DNA of 64,000 nt from assembly GCA_002342585.1 (NCBI GenBank), contig DDQG01000029.1, positions 54,853 through 118,852 of the forward strand, given 5' to 3'. Of the stretch, positions 20,881 through 30,259 are shown piece by piece (the first letter of the stretch is position 1; every line of letters begins with the position of its first letter). The notes below the pieces were generated by a model. The model was not told where the DNA came from. It did not search any database and was given only the letters and a program-made list of their open reading frames with translations. The position numbers were made by a program, and so were the translations under genes. The stretch comes from Prevotellaceae bacterium UBA2448. GTDB taxonomy: Bacteria > Bacteroidota > Bacteroidia > Bacteroidales > Bacteroidaceae.

Positions 20881-22050
20881 ATGAACATCTGCATACTTAC
20901 ACCCCGATTTCCTTATCCGCAATACGGTGGTGATGCTTTGCGAATCAACGAAGTGGCAAGGCATCTGAAACAGCAGGGACACAGACTCATTCTCGTGTCT
21001 CTGTCCGACGACGTCAACCCTCCTGTCAGTCAGGCTCGTCAGCTCTACGACAAAATCTATTTCGTAAAGCGCAACAAGGTGATGTCGCTCCTCATCGGTG
21101 CGTTCAACTTCCTCTTGGGCAAACCCATCCAGTGCGGCTACTACTCGTCAGGAGCCTACCGCAAACTCCTGCGCGAAGTGGTGCAGACGGAGAAACCCGA
21201 CCTCTACCTGTCCCACCTGCTACGCATGGTGCCCTATCTCAGCGAACTCCACCTGGAGCAGAAGTCTATCGTAGAGATGACTGATGCCCTGTCGAAAACA
21301 TATATTCTCTCGTCAAAAGCTCAGGGAGTAGGACTGCTGAAATATGTCTATCAGCTGGAACAAAAGCTCATAGCCAGATACGAGAAATACGTCACTACCC
21401 ACTACCCGAAGGTGGTACTTGTATCGCAGGCGGACATCGACTATCTCAAGCAGAACATTCAGGGCGACACCTCCTCGCTCGCCCTGCACAGCAACGGCGT
21501 AGGATATATCGAAAACATCTCCACAGCCTACGATGCCGACAAAATCTGCTTCATGGGCAACATGCGCTCAATGCAGAATCAGGATGCAGCAATATACTTT
21601 GCAAACGAGATATTTCCGCTGATTAAGCAGAAGCGCCCTACTGCAAAATTCTATATCGTAGGTTCGCTGCCCCCTGCCAACATACAGGCACTGGCATCCG
21701 ATGACGTAATCATAACCGGATTTGTTGACGACCTTGAAGGATTCCTTCAGGATGCCAGTCTGCTCGTTGCACCTATAAGAGTTGCCGCAGGAATACAGAA
21801 CAAAGTGCTGGTCGGCATGGGTTGCGCAGTACCTGTGGTGCTTACCTCACTCATCTCGCATGCCATTCCGGAACTCACCGACGGCGAGAACTGCCTCATC
21901 CGCGACGGCGAACAGCCATTTGCCGATGCCTGTCTCCAGCTGATGAGCGACCCGTCCCTTCGCAACTCCATGGCGCAGCGGGGCTATGAAATGGTTAAGA
22001 AACACTATTCATGGGAAGAAAAACTCCGAGGATTCGAGCAGTTGAACTGA
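20881..22050 (+). CDS. Family 4 (GT-B fold) glycosyltransferase
   Basis: 389 residues. The N-terminal Rossmann domain begins ICILTPRFPYPQYGGDALRINEVARHL with a glycine loop. The C-terminal domain contains ICFMGNMRSMQNQDAA near 221, IVGSLPP near 260 and the donor-binding segment LVAPIRVAAGIQNKVLVGMGCAVPVV near 295-320, which has a GxxxK/E-like pattern. This is the GT4/GT1 arrangement, also called sugar transferase with PEP-CTERM/EpsH-like relatives. The donor sugar cannot be read. It is the last of the three glycosyltransferases in the locus. Confidence 0.87.
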   Translation: MNICILTPRFPYPQYGGDALRINEVARHLKQQGHRLILVSLSDDVNPPVSQARQLYDKIYFVKRNKVMSLLIGAFNFLLGKPIQCGYYSSGAYRKLLREVVQTEKPDLYLSHLLRMVPYLSELHLEQKSIVEMTDALSKTYILSSKAQGVGLLKYVYQLEQKLIARYEKYVTTHYPKVVLVSQADIDYLKQNIQGDTSSLALHSNGVGYIENISTAYDADKICFMGNMRSMQNQDAAIYFANEIFPLIKQKRPTAKFYIVGSLPPANIQALASDDVIITGFVDDLEGFLQDASLLVAPIRVAAGIQNKVLVGMGCAVPVVLTSLISHAIPELTDGENCLIRDGEQPFADACLQLMSDPSLRNSMAQRGYEMVKKHYSWEEKLRGFEQLN

Positions 22051-22076
22051 CATCATCCCCCATACCCAAATACATC

Positions 22077-22184
22077 ATGACAAAGATTTCGTACATAGAA
22101 GCTTTCCTCATATGCCTTCTGCTCTCCCTTATCGGAAGCTATCTGCTAAGACTGATTCCCCCCATGCGACACTACGTAATATAG
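22077..22184 (+). pseudogene. 36-codon membrane-segment ORF, possible acyltransferase C-terminal remnant
   Basis: ATG at 22077 opens a 35-residue frame with one hydrophobic helix (AFLICLLLSLIGSYLL) followed by LRLIPPMRHYVI. Acyltransferase-3 proteins in capsule loci often end in such a helix followed by a basic tail, so this could be the 3' stub of a lost acyltransferase gene. It could equally be a genuine small membrane protein, or nothing. Support is limited to position, start codon and composition. Confidence 0.3.
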
Positions 22185-22238
22185 TATGCACTGATATTAG
22201 CTGGACTTATCAACATATCTCATAAAACATAATAATCG

Positions 22239-23942
22239 ATGTCCATTTCAAAGAACATAATCCGGTATTTTCTTATCACATTTGCTTCATTACACAGTCT
22301 TGCAATGTGGTCCACTGTTCCACTCTTTAATAGAGGGGAGACATCCTATATTATCTCCATTCCTTTTAATGCAAAACCCGAAATCCAATTTGCAGCGAAG
22401 GAATTGCAACATTACATTTTAAAAGCCTCAGGAGCACTACTCCCAATTCGTGAGCAAAATAGTTCAGACAAATATTGTATATTCCTATCCGCAGATGAAT
22501 CTAATAGCGAAGACTTTCAATACTATAGCGAAGGGCAAAATATCAGAATTCACGGATTGGGTGGGCGTGGAATCATTAACGCCATATACGATTTTCTTGA
22601 AAACGAATTAGGAATCCACTGGCTTACATCCGAAACAACTATCATTCCCCATATCCAATCCTATTACATTAGTTCTGTAGAACGAAGGGGAAAACCAGCA
22701 TTCACAACAAGACTTAATTATTACCTCGATGCCATTCAAAATCCTCTATGGTGTCAATATAACAGAATAAATAGTACAAACTACAATTCAAATTATCCAT
22801 ACGCTCATGTCACATGGTATGGAATGCACAATTTTCGGTATCTACTATCTGAAAAAGATTACTTCGTATCGCACCCGGAATTCTTTAGCCTAAAAGAAGG
22901 CAAAAGGATTAAATCCGGTCAACTTTGTCTCACTAATCCTGATGTTTTAAAAATTGTAGTCAACTCACTTAAAAAAATAATCCGAGGGCGCCCCACATAT
23001 ACTATTTATGATGTTTCGCAAAACGACAACAATAATTTCTGTCAGTGCGATAAATGTACTGAAATAATTAAAAAATACGGAGGACACTCCGGACTTAATC
23101 TGTGGTTTGTCAACCAAGTTGCCGACTCCATAAAAAAAACATTTCCCGACAAATTAATCGGCACATTTGCTTATAGATACACCCGACAAGCTCCCAAAAA
23201 TATTAAAGCACGCGATAATGTTGTCATACGGTTTTGCACTTTTGAAAGTTGTATCATACACGGTTTCAGCGATTGCAAAACAAACACTGTATTTGAAGAA
23301 GACCTTATACAATGGAGCAAAATCACACAACACCTTGAGGTATGGGATTACTGCGTCGGATTTAATCAATACATCGCACCATGTCCCAACTTTCGCGCTC
23401 TTGCGGAAAGATTCTGCACATACAAGAGACTCAACATTTCCGGATTACTGATGGAAGGCAACTACGAAGGTCCATGGGGGGATTTCTCTGAATTACGACA
23501 ATGGATTATCAGCAAACTAATGTGGAATCCATATCAAGACGTGGACTCTCTGGCTCATCTCTTCATTAATGCATATTACAGTGATGCGGCACCATATATT
23601 TGGGATTTTTATCAACTCACCCAAAACCAAGTACAATCCACTACACATTTTCCAATATATGCCGACTTTAAGAACCCTGTCTATACAGATGACTATATCA
23701 GGAAGTCAAATCAGATTATCGAACGAGCACGTTTGATTTCACAAAAGGATTCGGTTTTATCCGCACGAGTTGCCAGAGTTGCGGCACAGGTGTACTACTT
23801 GGAAGCAACACGTCATTCATCTATCGAAACATCTCGGATCAATGCGCGGAATCGCCTATCTGATATTATCAAAAAGGATTCTACTTACTTTATGGAATAC
23901 CATAAAAATATGACTTTAGCATTTAAAATTCTGGGAATTTGA
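22239..23942 (+). CDS. DUF4838 protein (GH67-N-like domain), exported
   Basis: 567 residues with an N-terminal hydrophobic segment (about 7-26). FAAKELQHYILKASGALLPI near 48-67 and GLGGRGIINAIYDFLENELGIHWLTSE near 108-134 match the small alpha/beta domain found at the N-terminus of GH67 glucuronidases and GH20-like enzymes. The DUF4838 core follows, with YDVSQNDNNNFCQCDKC near 250-266 and ISGLLMEGNYEGPWGDFSEL near 400. DUF4838 proteins are predicted glycoside hydrolases, but none of the function is proven here. The gene is more A+T-rich than the glycosyltransferase genes before it, which suggests separate acquisition. It is followed by a strong terminator. Confidence 0.8.
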   Translation: MSISKNIIRYFLITFASLHSLAMWSTVPLFNRGETSYIISIPFNAKPEIQFAAKELQHYILKASGALLPIREQNSSDKYCIFLSADESNSEDFQYYSEGQNIRIHGLGGRGIINAIYDFLENELGIHWLTSETTIIPHIQSYYISSVERRGKPAFTTRLNYYLDAIQNPLWCQYNRINSTNYNSNYPYAHVTWYGMHNFRYLLSEKDYFVSHPEFFSLKEGKRIKSGQLCLTNPDVLKIVVNSLKKIIRGRPTYTIYDVSQNDNNNFCQCDKCTEIIKKYGGHSGLNLWFVNQVADSIKKTFPDKLIGTFAYRYTRQAPKNIKARDNVVIRFCTFESCIIHGFSDCKTNTVFEEDLIQWSKITQHLEVWDYCVGFNQYIAPCPNFRALAERFCTYKRLNISGLLMEGNYEGPWGDFSELRQWIISKLMWNPYQDVDSLAHLFINAYYSDAAPYIWDFYQLTQNQVQSTTHFPIYADFKNPVYTDDYIRKSNQIIERARLISQKDSVLSARVARVAAQVYYLEATRHSSIETSRINARNRLSDIIKKDSTYFMEYHKNMTLAFKILGI

Positions 23943-24052
23943 ATAATAATGCCTGTTATGAAATAAAGAAGGGATACTACTCCAACTTCTTCATGTGCAG
24001 TATCAAATATTTCTCCAAACTCTTCGAATTCAAGTTTTAAATTCAAAATAAA

Positions 24053-24081
24053 CCCCGAAAGTTACCGCTTAACTTTCGGGG
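24053..24081. terminator. Strong bidirectional terminator
   Basis: CCCCGAAAGTTA and TAACTTTCGGGG form a perfect 12-bp stem with a 5-base loop. T-rich sequence follows on the + strand, and A-rich sequence precedes it, so it can stop transcription from either side. It lies between the convergent DUF4838 gene and the efflux operon. Confidence 0.8.
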
Positions 24082-24169
24082 TCTGTTTATTTTGGAGTCA
24101 TCCTACGGCTATTATGACTCATTGATGTCAATAGTACTATGATTTAGGTTAAGAAATAAAACGAATGGT

Positions 24170-24364
24170 TCAAATCGAACCGATTTAGCATCATCTGTTG
24201 ATTGGCACCGTCAAATCAAACCGATTTCAGTCCGACTGTTAATAAATCTTACCATATCAAATCGAGCCGATTTAGCGTCAACCAGCCTTTTCGAACTCAA
24301 ATCGAGCCGATTTGACGTCAGCCAGACTTTTCTGGATTCAAATCGAACCGATTTAGCGTCAACC
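24170..24364. repeat. Array of five palindromic repeats, ~40-base period
   Basis: Each copy contains AAATCG, a 3-base loop (AAC or AGC) and CGATTT, usually followed by AGCGTCAACC. Copies begin near 24170, 24211, 24257, 24297 and 24338, so the period is 41, 46, 40 and 41. The second copy is the most diverged (AAATCAAACCGATTT). The last copy ends 4 bases before the TolC stop codon. The rest of the 23943-24367 gap holds only the terminator and no gene that I can see. Confidence 0.85.
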
Positions 24365-24367
24365 CTG

Positions 24368-25780
24368 CTACTTCCCTCCCCTTGCCTTCATGTATTTGGT
24401 GTAGGCAACGAGGTAGTTGCAACGGGCTTCAACAGAACTTGCATTTGCCTGCTGCCACAGAGCCTGAGCCTCGAGATGGTCGGAGAGTGTTTCGGTTCCC
24501 ACCTCGTAATGTTTCTTGGAAAGACGCATATTCTCTGCTGCCTGCTCCACCGATTTATTGGTAACGGCAATCTCAAGCGCTGCCTCCTGCAAAAGGTTTG
24601 TTGCCTGAAGGAGTTCAAGCTGCATCTTTTCGTTCAGTTCCTGCTGCTCCAACTGCGAAATCTGGTATGCCGCCTTTGCAGAACGCACCTTCTGCAAGCC
24701 TTCGCCAAAGTGGAACAATGGCACTTTCAGTACTACACCTACCGTAGCCGACCCTTTGTTGAACAGGTGTTCGCCCATGAGTTTCATACCATTCAAGTAT
24801 GAATACGAACCAAACATGGCAAGGTTCGGGAGGAAGTCGCTACGAGTCAGCTTTATCTTCAGGCGAGCCATTTCGGTCTTCTGGTTCAGAAGGTCGTATT
24901 CGGGACGATTGGAAATATCTGTAGAACCGTCGAATAGAACATTATTGTCCGTCGGAATATACAGTCCGTCCGTAGTCACTTCTATACGCTCCGTAAGAGG
25001 CATTCCAATCACCTGAGCAAGATTCATCTGAGCCAGTCTGTAAGCATTGTCAGCCTTCAGTATGTTCAGTTCTGCCTCGTTCAGTTTCACCTGCACCTTA
25101 AGCACATCGTTCTGAGTGCGCACACCATGTTTCTTGGCATTCTCAACGGTCTTCTTCAGTTCATCGAGCACTGCCTTATAACTTCTGGCAACGCCACCCA
25201 TTTCCTTTGCCCTGACACAGAGCACGTAAGCATTGTCGGTATTCAGCAGCACTTCCTGTTCCGTCAGTCGCACTTTGTTCTGAGCCATCGACACGCCCAA
25301 CTTGTTCATCTTATATCCGGCAGTAATCTTTCCTCCGGCATACAGCGGCTCGATGAAGCCGACTCCGGCAGTAAACACATTTCCTACTTTGAATTCAAGG
25401 AAATCGTCGGGCAACTTAAACCCGCCTGCAATACTTTTTATCCCGCCGACCAGCGGAGCATAAGCCGGATTGGCAGCCAACTGTGCCAACACATTCTGAG
25501 CATTTGCAATGCCTCCGGCAAACGTAGTACTCAAGTCGGGATTGATTGTTGTCTTGCCTGTGTTGTAAAAGTCTGCAGCAATAATCTTGAAGTTTGGCAG
25601 GAAGTTGGTTTTCATCGCCTTCAAATCAGCCTCCTGTTTCTGAATCTGCAACTTTGAAGACGCCAAAGACTTGTTGTATTCCAACGCCCTGCTTCTGCAC
25701 TCGTCCAGAGTCAGAGTTTCAGCCTGAACACAAAGCAGTCCGCAGACAAATGTACTAACTAATACAATATATCGTTTCAT
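24368..25780 (-). CDS. TolC-family outer-membrane efflux protein
   Basis: 470 residues with a signal peptide (about 1-20, ending VQAE). It has the long heptad-rich helical regions of outer-membrane efflux channels: ETLTLDECRSRALEYNKSLASSKLQI at the start of the first repeat, and LDECRS/ATNLLQEAALEIAVTNKS in the second. It forms the exit duct of a tripartite pump. The ATG lies 2 bases after the RND stop, so it is the last gene of the MFP-RND-TolC operon. A 3' palindromic repeat array lies immediately downstream. Confidence 0.92.
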   Translation of the reverse strand: MKRYIVLVSTFVCGLLCVQAETLTLDECRSRALEYNKSLASSKLQIQKQEADLKAMKTNFLPNFKIIAADFYNTGKTTINPDLSTTFAGGIANAQNVLAQLAANPAYAPLVGGIKSIAGGFKLPDDFLEFKVGNVFTAGVGFIEPLYAGGKITAGYKMNKLGVSMAQNKVRLTEQEVLLNTDNAYVLCVRAKEMGGVARSYKAVLDELKKTVENAKKHGVRTQNDVLKVQVKLNEAELNILKADNAYRLAQMNLAQVIGMPLTERIEVTTDGLYIPTDNNVLFDGSTDISNRPEYDLLNQKTEMARLKIKLTRSDFLPNLAMFGSYSYLNGMKLMGEHLFNKGSATVGVVLKVPLFHFGEGLQKVRSAKAAYQISQLEQQELNEKMQLELLQATNLLQEAALEIAVTNKSVEQAAENMRLSKKHYEVGTETLSDHLEAQALWQQANASSVEARCNYLVAYTKYMKARGGK

Positions 25781-25782
25781 AA

Positions 25783-28700
25783 TTATTTCACTTTAAAGAA
25801 CAGTGCGTAAAGCACAGGAATAAATATAAGGGTAATCAGAGTTCCGGCAAACAGACCACCCATAATAGTCACCGCAAGAGCACCGAACATAGCATCGGGC
25901 AAGAGCGGTATCATGCCGAGAATCGTCGTCAGACTTGCCATCATAACCGGACGCAGACGCGACTTGGAACTGTCTATCAACGCACGCTTAGGTTCCACGC
26001 CCTGCTCTATCTGCAGGTTTATCTCGTCCATCAGCACTATTCCGTTCTTAATCATCATACCGATAAGTCCGAGCACTCCCACTATTGCCACAAATCCGAA
26101 TGGTTTGCCCGACAAGACAACCGAAGGAATCACTCCGACAAGTATCAGCGGGATACAACAGAATATAATCGTAGGTTTCTTGAAGTCTTTAAACAACATG
26201 ATGAGGATGAGTATCATCATGATAATAGCCATCGGGAACGCATTGAAGAGGTATTTCATCGACGTGTCACTGGCTTTCTTCTCACCCTCCCAAGTCAAAG
26301 AATAACCTGCGGGAAGCTGAATCTTCTCTATGTCTTTTGCAATAGCCCTTCTGGCGTCTTCTGTTCCCACTCCAGGTCGCGGACTACATTGCAGTCGCTG
26401 GGTTCTCTGACCGTTATAACGGCACACTACAGGTTCCTCCCAAAGAATATCAATGCCATTAGCTACCTGAAGCAAAGGAGTAGTAGCTGTCAAGGCACGA
26501 ACCAAGTCTGCCTTCGTCAGGTTTCGTGTGAGGAGCTGCTGAATAGTATTCTTGTTCAAGTACTGGCGCAGACGCGGTACGATACTGAACAACTCAACAC
26601 CGCTAAGGTTCGACACCGGTTTTCCGTTAGGGTCGGTACATTTTACATATATATGTTCCAAATGCGTTCCGTCATAGAAACTGCCCACAGGAATACCACC
26701 TGTATATGCCATCATCGAAAGCGACACATCCGAACGGGAAAGTCCACTGCGTCGGGCAAGCGGCTGACTGTAATCAACGGAGAGAACCGGCACTTTAGGT
26801 TCCCAGTCTGATGTAGGCAGGAACACCTTATCGCTCTTCTCCACAATTGCCATGGCACTGTCGGTCAGTCGGTGCAGCACAGCCGGATCAGGTCCGTGGA
26901 AACAAGCCTCGATAGGATATTTCTTATACATCAGATTATATCTCTTGAACTTCACATACGCCTCAGGAAACATTTTGCTTATTTCATCTTGAAGTTCGTC
27001 AATATTATCTACAAGCGCGCTTGGCGATTCAAAGTCAATAATCAGTTCTCCGTACGCTAACGACGGCGTCGGAATGCTTCGAACCAGATTATAACGACCC
27101 GGAGCACCACCTACTGAAGCTGTTATGTGAGTTATATAATCCTTCTTCTTCAGGTAGCGCTGTATGGAGTCAAGGTCTATCTCCGTCTGCTTGAAGTTAT
27201 TACCCTCAGGCAATTTATACTCCATATACAGCTGGTCGTATTCCATATCAGGGAAGAATGCCTGATTGAGGAAACGATAAGAGAACGCACTGACAACAAA
27301 CATAACTACAGCTATCAGAACTATCATCATGCGGTGGTTGATACCGAATTTCAGAATATTCTCAAGCACCGTATAGGCTTTTCCGCGATACAGTTCATTG
27401 GTATCAGCTGCATCACCTTTATTATTACTTGTAGAACCTTTCATTCCGTAATCCTTTGGCAACAGCCAACGATCGGACAACAATGGCACATGGAGCAAGG
27501 CAAGCACCCAACTGAGCATCAGCGAAACAGCTATGACTATAAACAAGTCACGCACATACACTCCGGCAGTATCAGGACTCAGGAATATAGGCAGGAAAGC
27601 AAGAATAGCTATCAGCGTAGCTCCGAGAAGCGGCATGGCTGTCTTCCGCCCTATCGACGTCAACGTCTCCAGTCGCGACAGCCCTTTCTGGCTATCCACA
27701 AGAATTCCGTCCACAATCACAATGGCATTATCCACAAGCATACCCATTGCCAGAATGAAGCTTGCCAAGGACACACGTTGCAGCGTTCCGTCAAAACCCT
27801 TCAAGATAAGCAATGAACCGAATACAATCACAACCAGACTGTAACCGATGATAAGTCCGCTCTTCAGTCCCATAAAGAAAATCAACAGCACAACAACTAT
27901 CAGCACCGATTCTATCAGGTTTATCATAAAAGTGTTCAGGGCATCGTTCACACGGGTTGGCTGGAAAAACACTTTGTGCGTCTCCACACCGGCAGGCAGT
28001 CGTTTTTCAAGTTCTGCCATCTTCTTGTCAACCTTCTCACCTATCTTAACAACATCGAACTGCGACGAACATGCTATCATAATACCCAAAGAACGTGCTC
28101 CGTCATACGACATCTCGTTGCGAGTAACACTTTCATAGTCCTCATACACCTTAGCTATATCCTTGAGAAGCAGTTGATCATCCTCGTGTCCTTGAATTAT
28201 TACATTAGCAATATCTTCAACATTATTCAGCTTGTCACTGACCGTCACACGAACACGGCGGTTTCCATTATCATAGTAACCAGCATAGCTCGTACTGTTC
28301 TGATTGCTCAATGTCTGCAACACCTCTATCGGCATCACACCAAGGTGAGCCATGCGGTCCTCAAGCAGTTCGATATTGATACACTCATTGCGGCGACCAT
28401 ATATATTTACTCGTGTCACACCGTCTATATCATTTATCTCACGCTTTATCAAATCAGCATATTCCGACAGTTCGTAGTCTCCAAGACCATCACCAGTCAA
28501 TGCGAAAAACATTCCATACACATCACCAAAATCGTCCTTCACAATTGATGCCGATGCACCTTGCGGCAACACGCTCTGTGCATTCGCAACCTTACGGCGC
28601 AACATATCCCATTGCTGTTCTATCTCTTTCGGAGGAGTTGTTGTAACAAGTTCTACAGTAATAAGACTCAGGTCCGCGAAACTCTTACTGTCAACATTGT

Positions 28701-28932
28701 CTATCGTTGCCATCTCCCTTATTGCCCTCTCCAGCGGATCGGTAACCTCCAGTTCAACCTGATGTGCAGAAGCACCGGGATATGTTGTGACAACCATAGC
28801 TTGTCGCACCTTTATCTCCGGGTCTTCCAACTTACTCATGGCATAATAGGCTACCATACCGCCAACCATCAGACAGAACACCAGAAAGTTGACAAGATTT
28901 CTATTATCTAAAGCCCATTTACTTATATTCAT
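25783..28932 (-). CDS. RND-family efflux permease
   Basis: 1049 residues with twelve membrane helices and two large periplasmic loops, the AcrB-like plan. FFMGLKSGLIIGYSLVVIVFGSLLILKGFDGTL is followed by the helix-4 motif GMLVDNAIVIVDG near 395-407. That motif has a single Asp followed by Asn where AcrB has Asp-Asp. PGASAHQVELEVTDPLERAI near 49 and GEKKASDTSMKYL near 835 are also family features. It uses proton motive force to export drugs, bile salts or other amphiphiles; the substrate is not readable. It sits between the MFP and TolC genes with gaps of 22 and 2 bases. Confidence 0.93.
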   Translation of the reverse strand: MNISKWALDNRNLVNFLVFCLMVGGMVAYYAMSKLEDPEIKVRQAMVVTTYPGASAHQVELEVTDPLERAIREMATIDNVDSKSFADLSLITVELVTTTPPKEIEQQWDMLRRKVANAQSVLPQGASASIVKDDFGDVYGMFFALTGDGLGDYELSEYADLIKREINDIDGVTRVNIYGRRNECINIELLEDRMAHLGVMPIEVLQTLSNQNSTSYAGYYDNGNRRVRVTVSDKLNNVEDIANVIIQGHEDDQLLLKDIAKVYEDYESVTRNEMSYDGARSLGIMIACSSQFDVVKIGEKVDKKMAELEKRLPAGVETHKVFFQPTRVNDALNTFMINLIESVLIVVVLLIFFMGLKSGLIIGYSLVVIVFGSLLILKGFDGTLQRVSLASFILAMGMLVDNAIVIVDGILVDSQKGLSRLETLTSIGRKTAMPLLGATLIAILAFLPIFLSPDTAGVYVRDLFIVIAVSLMLSWVLALLHVPLLSDRWLLPKDYGMKGSTSNNKGDAADTNELYRGKAYTVLENILKFGINHRMMIVLIAVVMFVVSAFSYRFLNQAFFPDMEYDQLYMEYKLPEGNNFKQTEIDLDSIQRYLKKKDYITHITASVGGAPGRYNLVRSIPTPSLAYGELIIDFESPSALVDNIDELQDEISKMFPEAYVKFKRYNLMYKKYPIEACFHGPDPAVLHRLTDSAMAIVEKSDKVFLPTSDWEPKVPVLSVDYSQPLARRSGLSRSDVSLSMMAYTGGIPVGSFYDGTHLEHIYVKCTDPNGKPVSNLSGVELFSIVPRLRQYLNKNTIQQLLTRNLTKADLVRALTATTPLLQVANGIDILWEEPVVCRYNGQRTQRLQCSPRPGVGTEDARRAIAKDIEKIQLPAGYSLTWEGEKKASDTSMKYLFNAFPMAIIMMILILIMLFKDFKKPTIIFCCIPLILVGVIPSVVLSGKPFGFVAIVGVLGLIGMMIKNGIVLMDEINLQIEQGVEPKRALIDSSKSRLRPVMMASLTTILGMIPLLPDAMFGALAVTIMGGLFAGTLITLIFIPVLYALFFKVK

Positions 28933-28954
28933 CGCTTCAATCTGTTTTCTTCTG

Positions 28955-30106
28955 TTAAATCATACCTCCAACATTTGTCTTTGAAGGCTCTGCCATAATC
29001 TCAACTTTCTGTCCGTCAGACAAACTGTGAGCACCCGTACGAACTACCTTCTCTCCAACACTTAAACCACGCGATACAGTAACCGTACCATCAGGATTGA
29101 TAAAATCTAATTTTACAACTCGCTCCCTAACAACACCCTCCTTCTCATCAACAACAAACACACGAGTAACATCTCCATCTCTCACTAACGAAGTGGCAGG
29201 AATAATGATATCATGCTCTTCATCTTTTACTGCACCTGTCTCATCCATACTGCTGCGATGAGTACTTTTACGACCATAAACCATAGCCGACATACCAGCT
29301 GTAACTCCCTTGTGACCTACGCCATCCTTAAACTGCAAAAACACAGAATACAACTGATTGGCATTAGCCTCAACTGATGTACGAACAACCTTCAACGGAT
29401 AACACTTCGCACCAGTCACATTGAACGTGCAATAGAATTCCAGATATTCATTCAGATTCATAAATTCTTTTGCTGGCAAGTCTATCTCTATTTCCAGTCT
29501 GTCGGAACTACTCAGTTCCACAACAGACAAACCCGCTGCAACAGCCTCACCACTCTCACGCAATTTTTGCTTTACAACTCCTGCCATAGGAGCCACAAGA
29601 CGAGTATCGCGCAACTGATTAGTATGGTTTGCAAGTTTCTGGCTTATCTGCTGAAGACCATAACGAGCCTTATCATAATTCTGAGCAGTAGTACTACCAT
29701 CCTCGTACAATGCGATAACACGTTCTGCATCAGCCTTCACCGATTCATATTCTGCTTTAGTGGCATTCAACTGAACCTGATAGTCACGGTCGTCCAATAT
29801 AGCCAGCAACTGCCCCTTCTTCACATAGTCACCTTCCTTCACCACTACACGACTGATGGTTCCACTCACACGGAACGCAACATTCACCAAATCAGCAGAA
29901 CGTACCAGCCCCGTGAACGACGTAGGGGGCAACTCACTAGCATCCCTGCACACTGACACATTGACCATCTTTGCAGTTTCATTACCTTGTTTCGAGTTTC
30001 CTCCACAACCTACTAAAATAGCAAGACATACAAATAGCACATGCTGTTTCAAAATACACAACGGACAAGACACCCTATACGTCTTGCCTCTAAAATAATA
30101 CTTCAT
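28955..30106 (-). CDS. RND efflux periplasmic adaptor (MFP), lipoprotein
   Basis: 383 residues. A basic N-terminus and a hydrophobic stretch end in a lipobox with Cys34 (AILVGCGG), so it is lipid-anchored. The barrel-sandwich/lipoyl half begins with VNVAFRVSGTISRVVVKEGDYVKKGQLLAILDD near 71-103. A helical hairpin (about 105-160) and the second lipoyl half TRLVAPMAGVVKQKLRESGEAV follow. It links the RND pump to TolC. It is the first gene of the operon and has a consensus promoter directly upstream. Confidence 0.93.
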   Translation of the reverse strand: MKYYFRGKTYRVSCPLCILKQHVLFVCLAILVGCGGNSKQGNETAKMVNVSVCRDASELPPTSFTGLVRSADLVNVAFRVSGTISRVVVKEGDYVKKGQLLAILDDRDYQVQLNATKAEYESVKADAERVIALYEDGSTTAQNYDKARYGLQQISQKLANHTNQLRDTRLVAPMAGVVKQKLRESGEAVAAGLSVVELSSSDRLEIEIDLPAKEFMNLNEYLEFYCTFNVTGAKCYPLKVVRTSVEANANQLYSVFLQFKDGVGHKGVTAGMSAMVYGRKSTHRSSMDETGAVKDEEHDIIIPATSLVRDGDVTRVFVVDEKEGVVRERVVKLDFINPDGTVTVSRGLSVGEKVVRTGAHSLSDGQKVEIMAEPSKTNVGGMI

Positions 30107-30147
30107 TTTAATAGTGTTTTTATTATATCTATTACATTATTTCGATG

Positions 30148-30178
30148 CAAAATTACGGTTTAATTAGCGAACAACAAA
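30148..30178 (-). promoter_or_regulatory. Promoter of the RND efflux operon
   Basis: On the minus strand, TTTG (30175-30178), a 19-base spacer and TAATTTTG (30148-30155) make a full consensus promoter, 41 bases before the MFP start. Confidence 0.75.
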
Positions 30179-30229
30179 AAAACATCTAAATAAAATAGCC
30201 AGAAAAGTCTAATAGTAAAAAAATAGCCT

Positions 30230-30237
30230 TACCTTTG
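30230..30237 (+). promoter_or_regulatory. -7 element for the DUF6057-like operon
   Basis: TACCTTTG lies 22 bases before the ATG at 30260. No TTTG is found at -33. It is divergent to the efflux promoter within the same 150-base gap. Confidence 0.55.
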
Positions 30238-30259
30238 CACTTAGTTTATAATCACAACA

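Noticed and set aside
24170..24364. Possible CRISPR array
   Set aside because: The period (40-46) is irregular for CRISPR, the conserved block extends into the supposed spacers, copies diverge, and no cas gene is nearby. It is better described as palindromic interspersed repeats.
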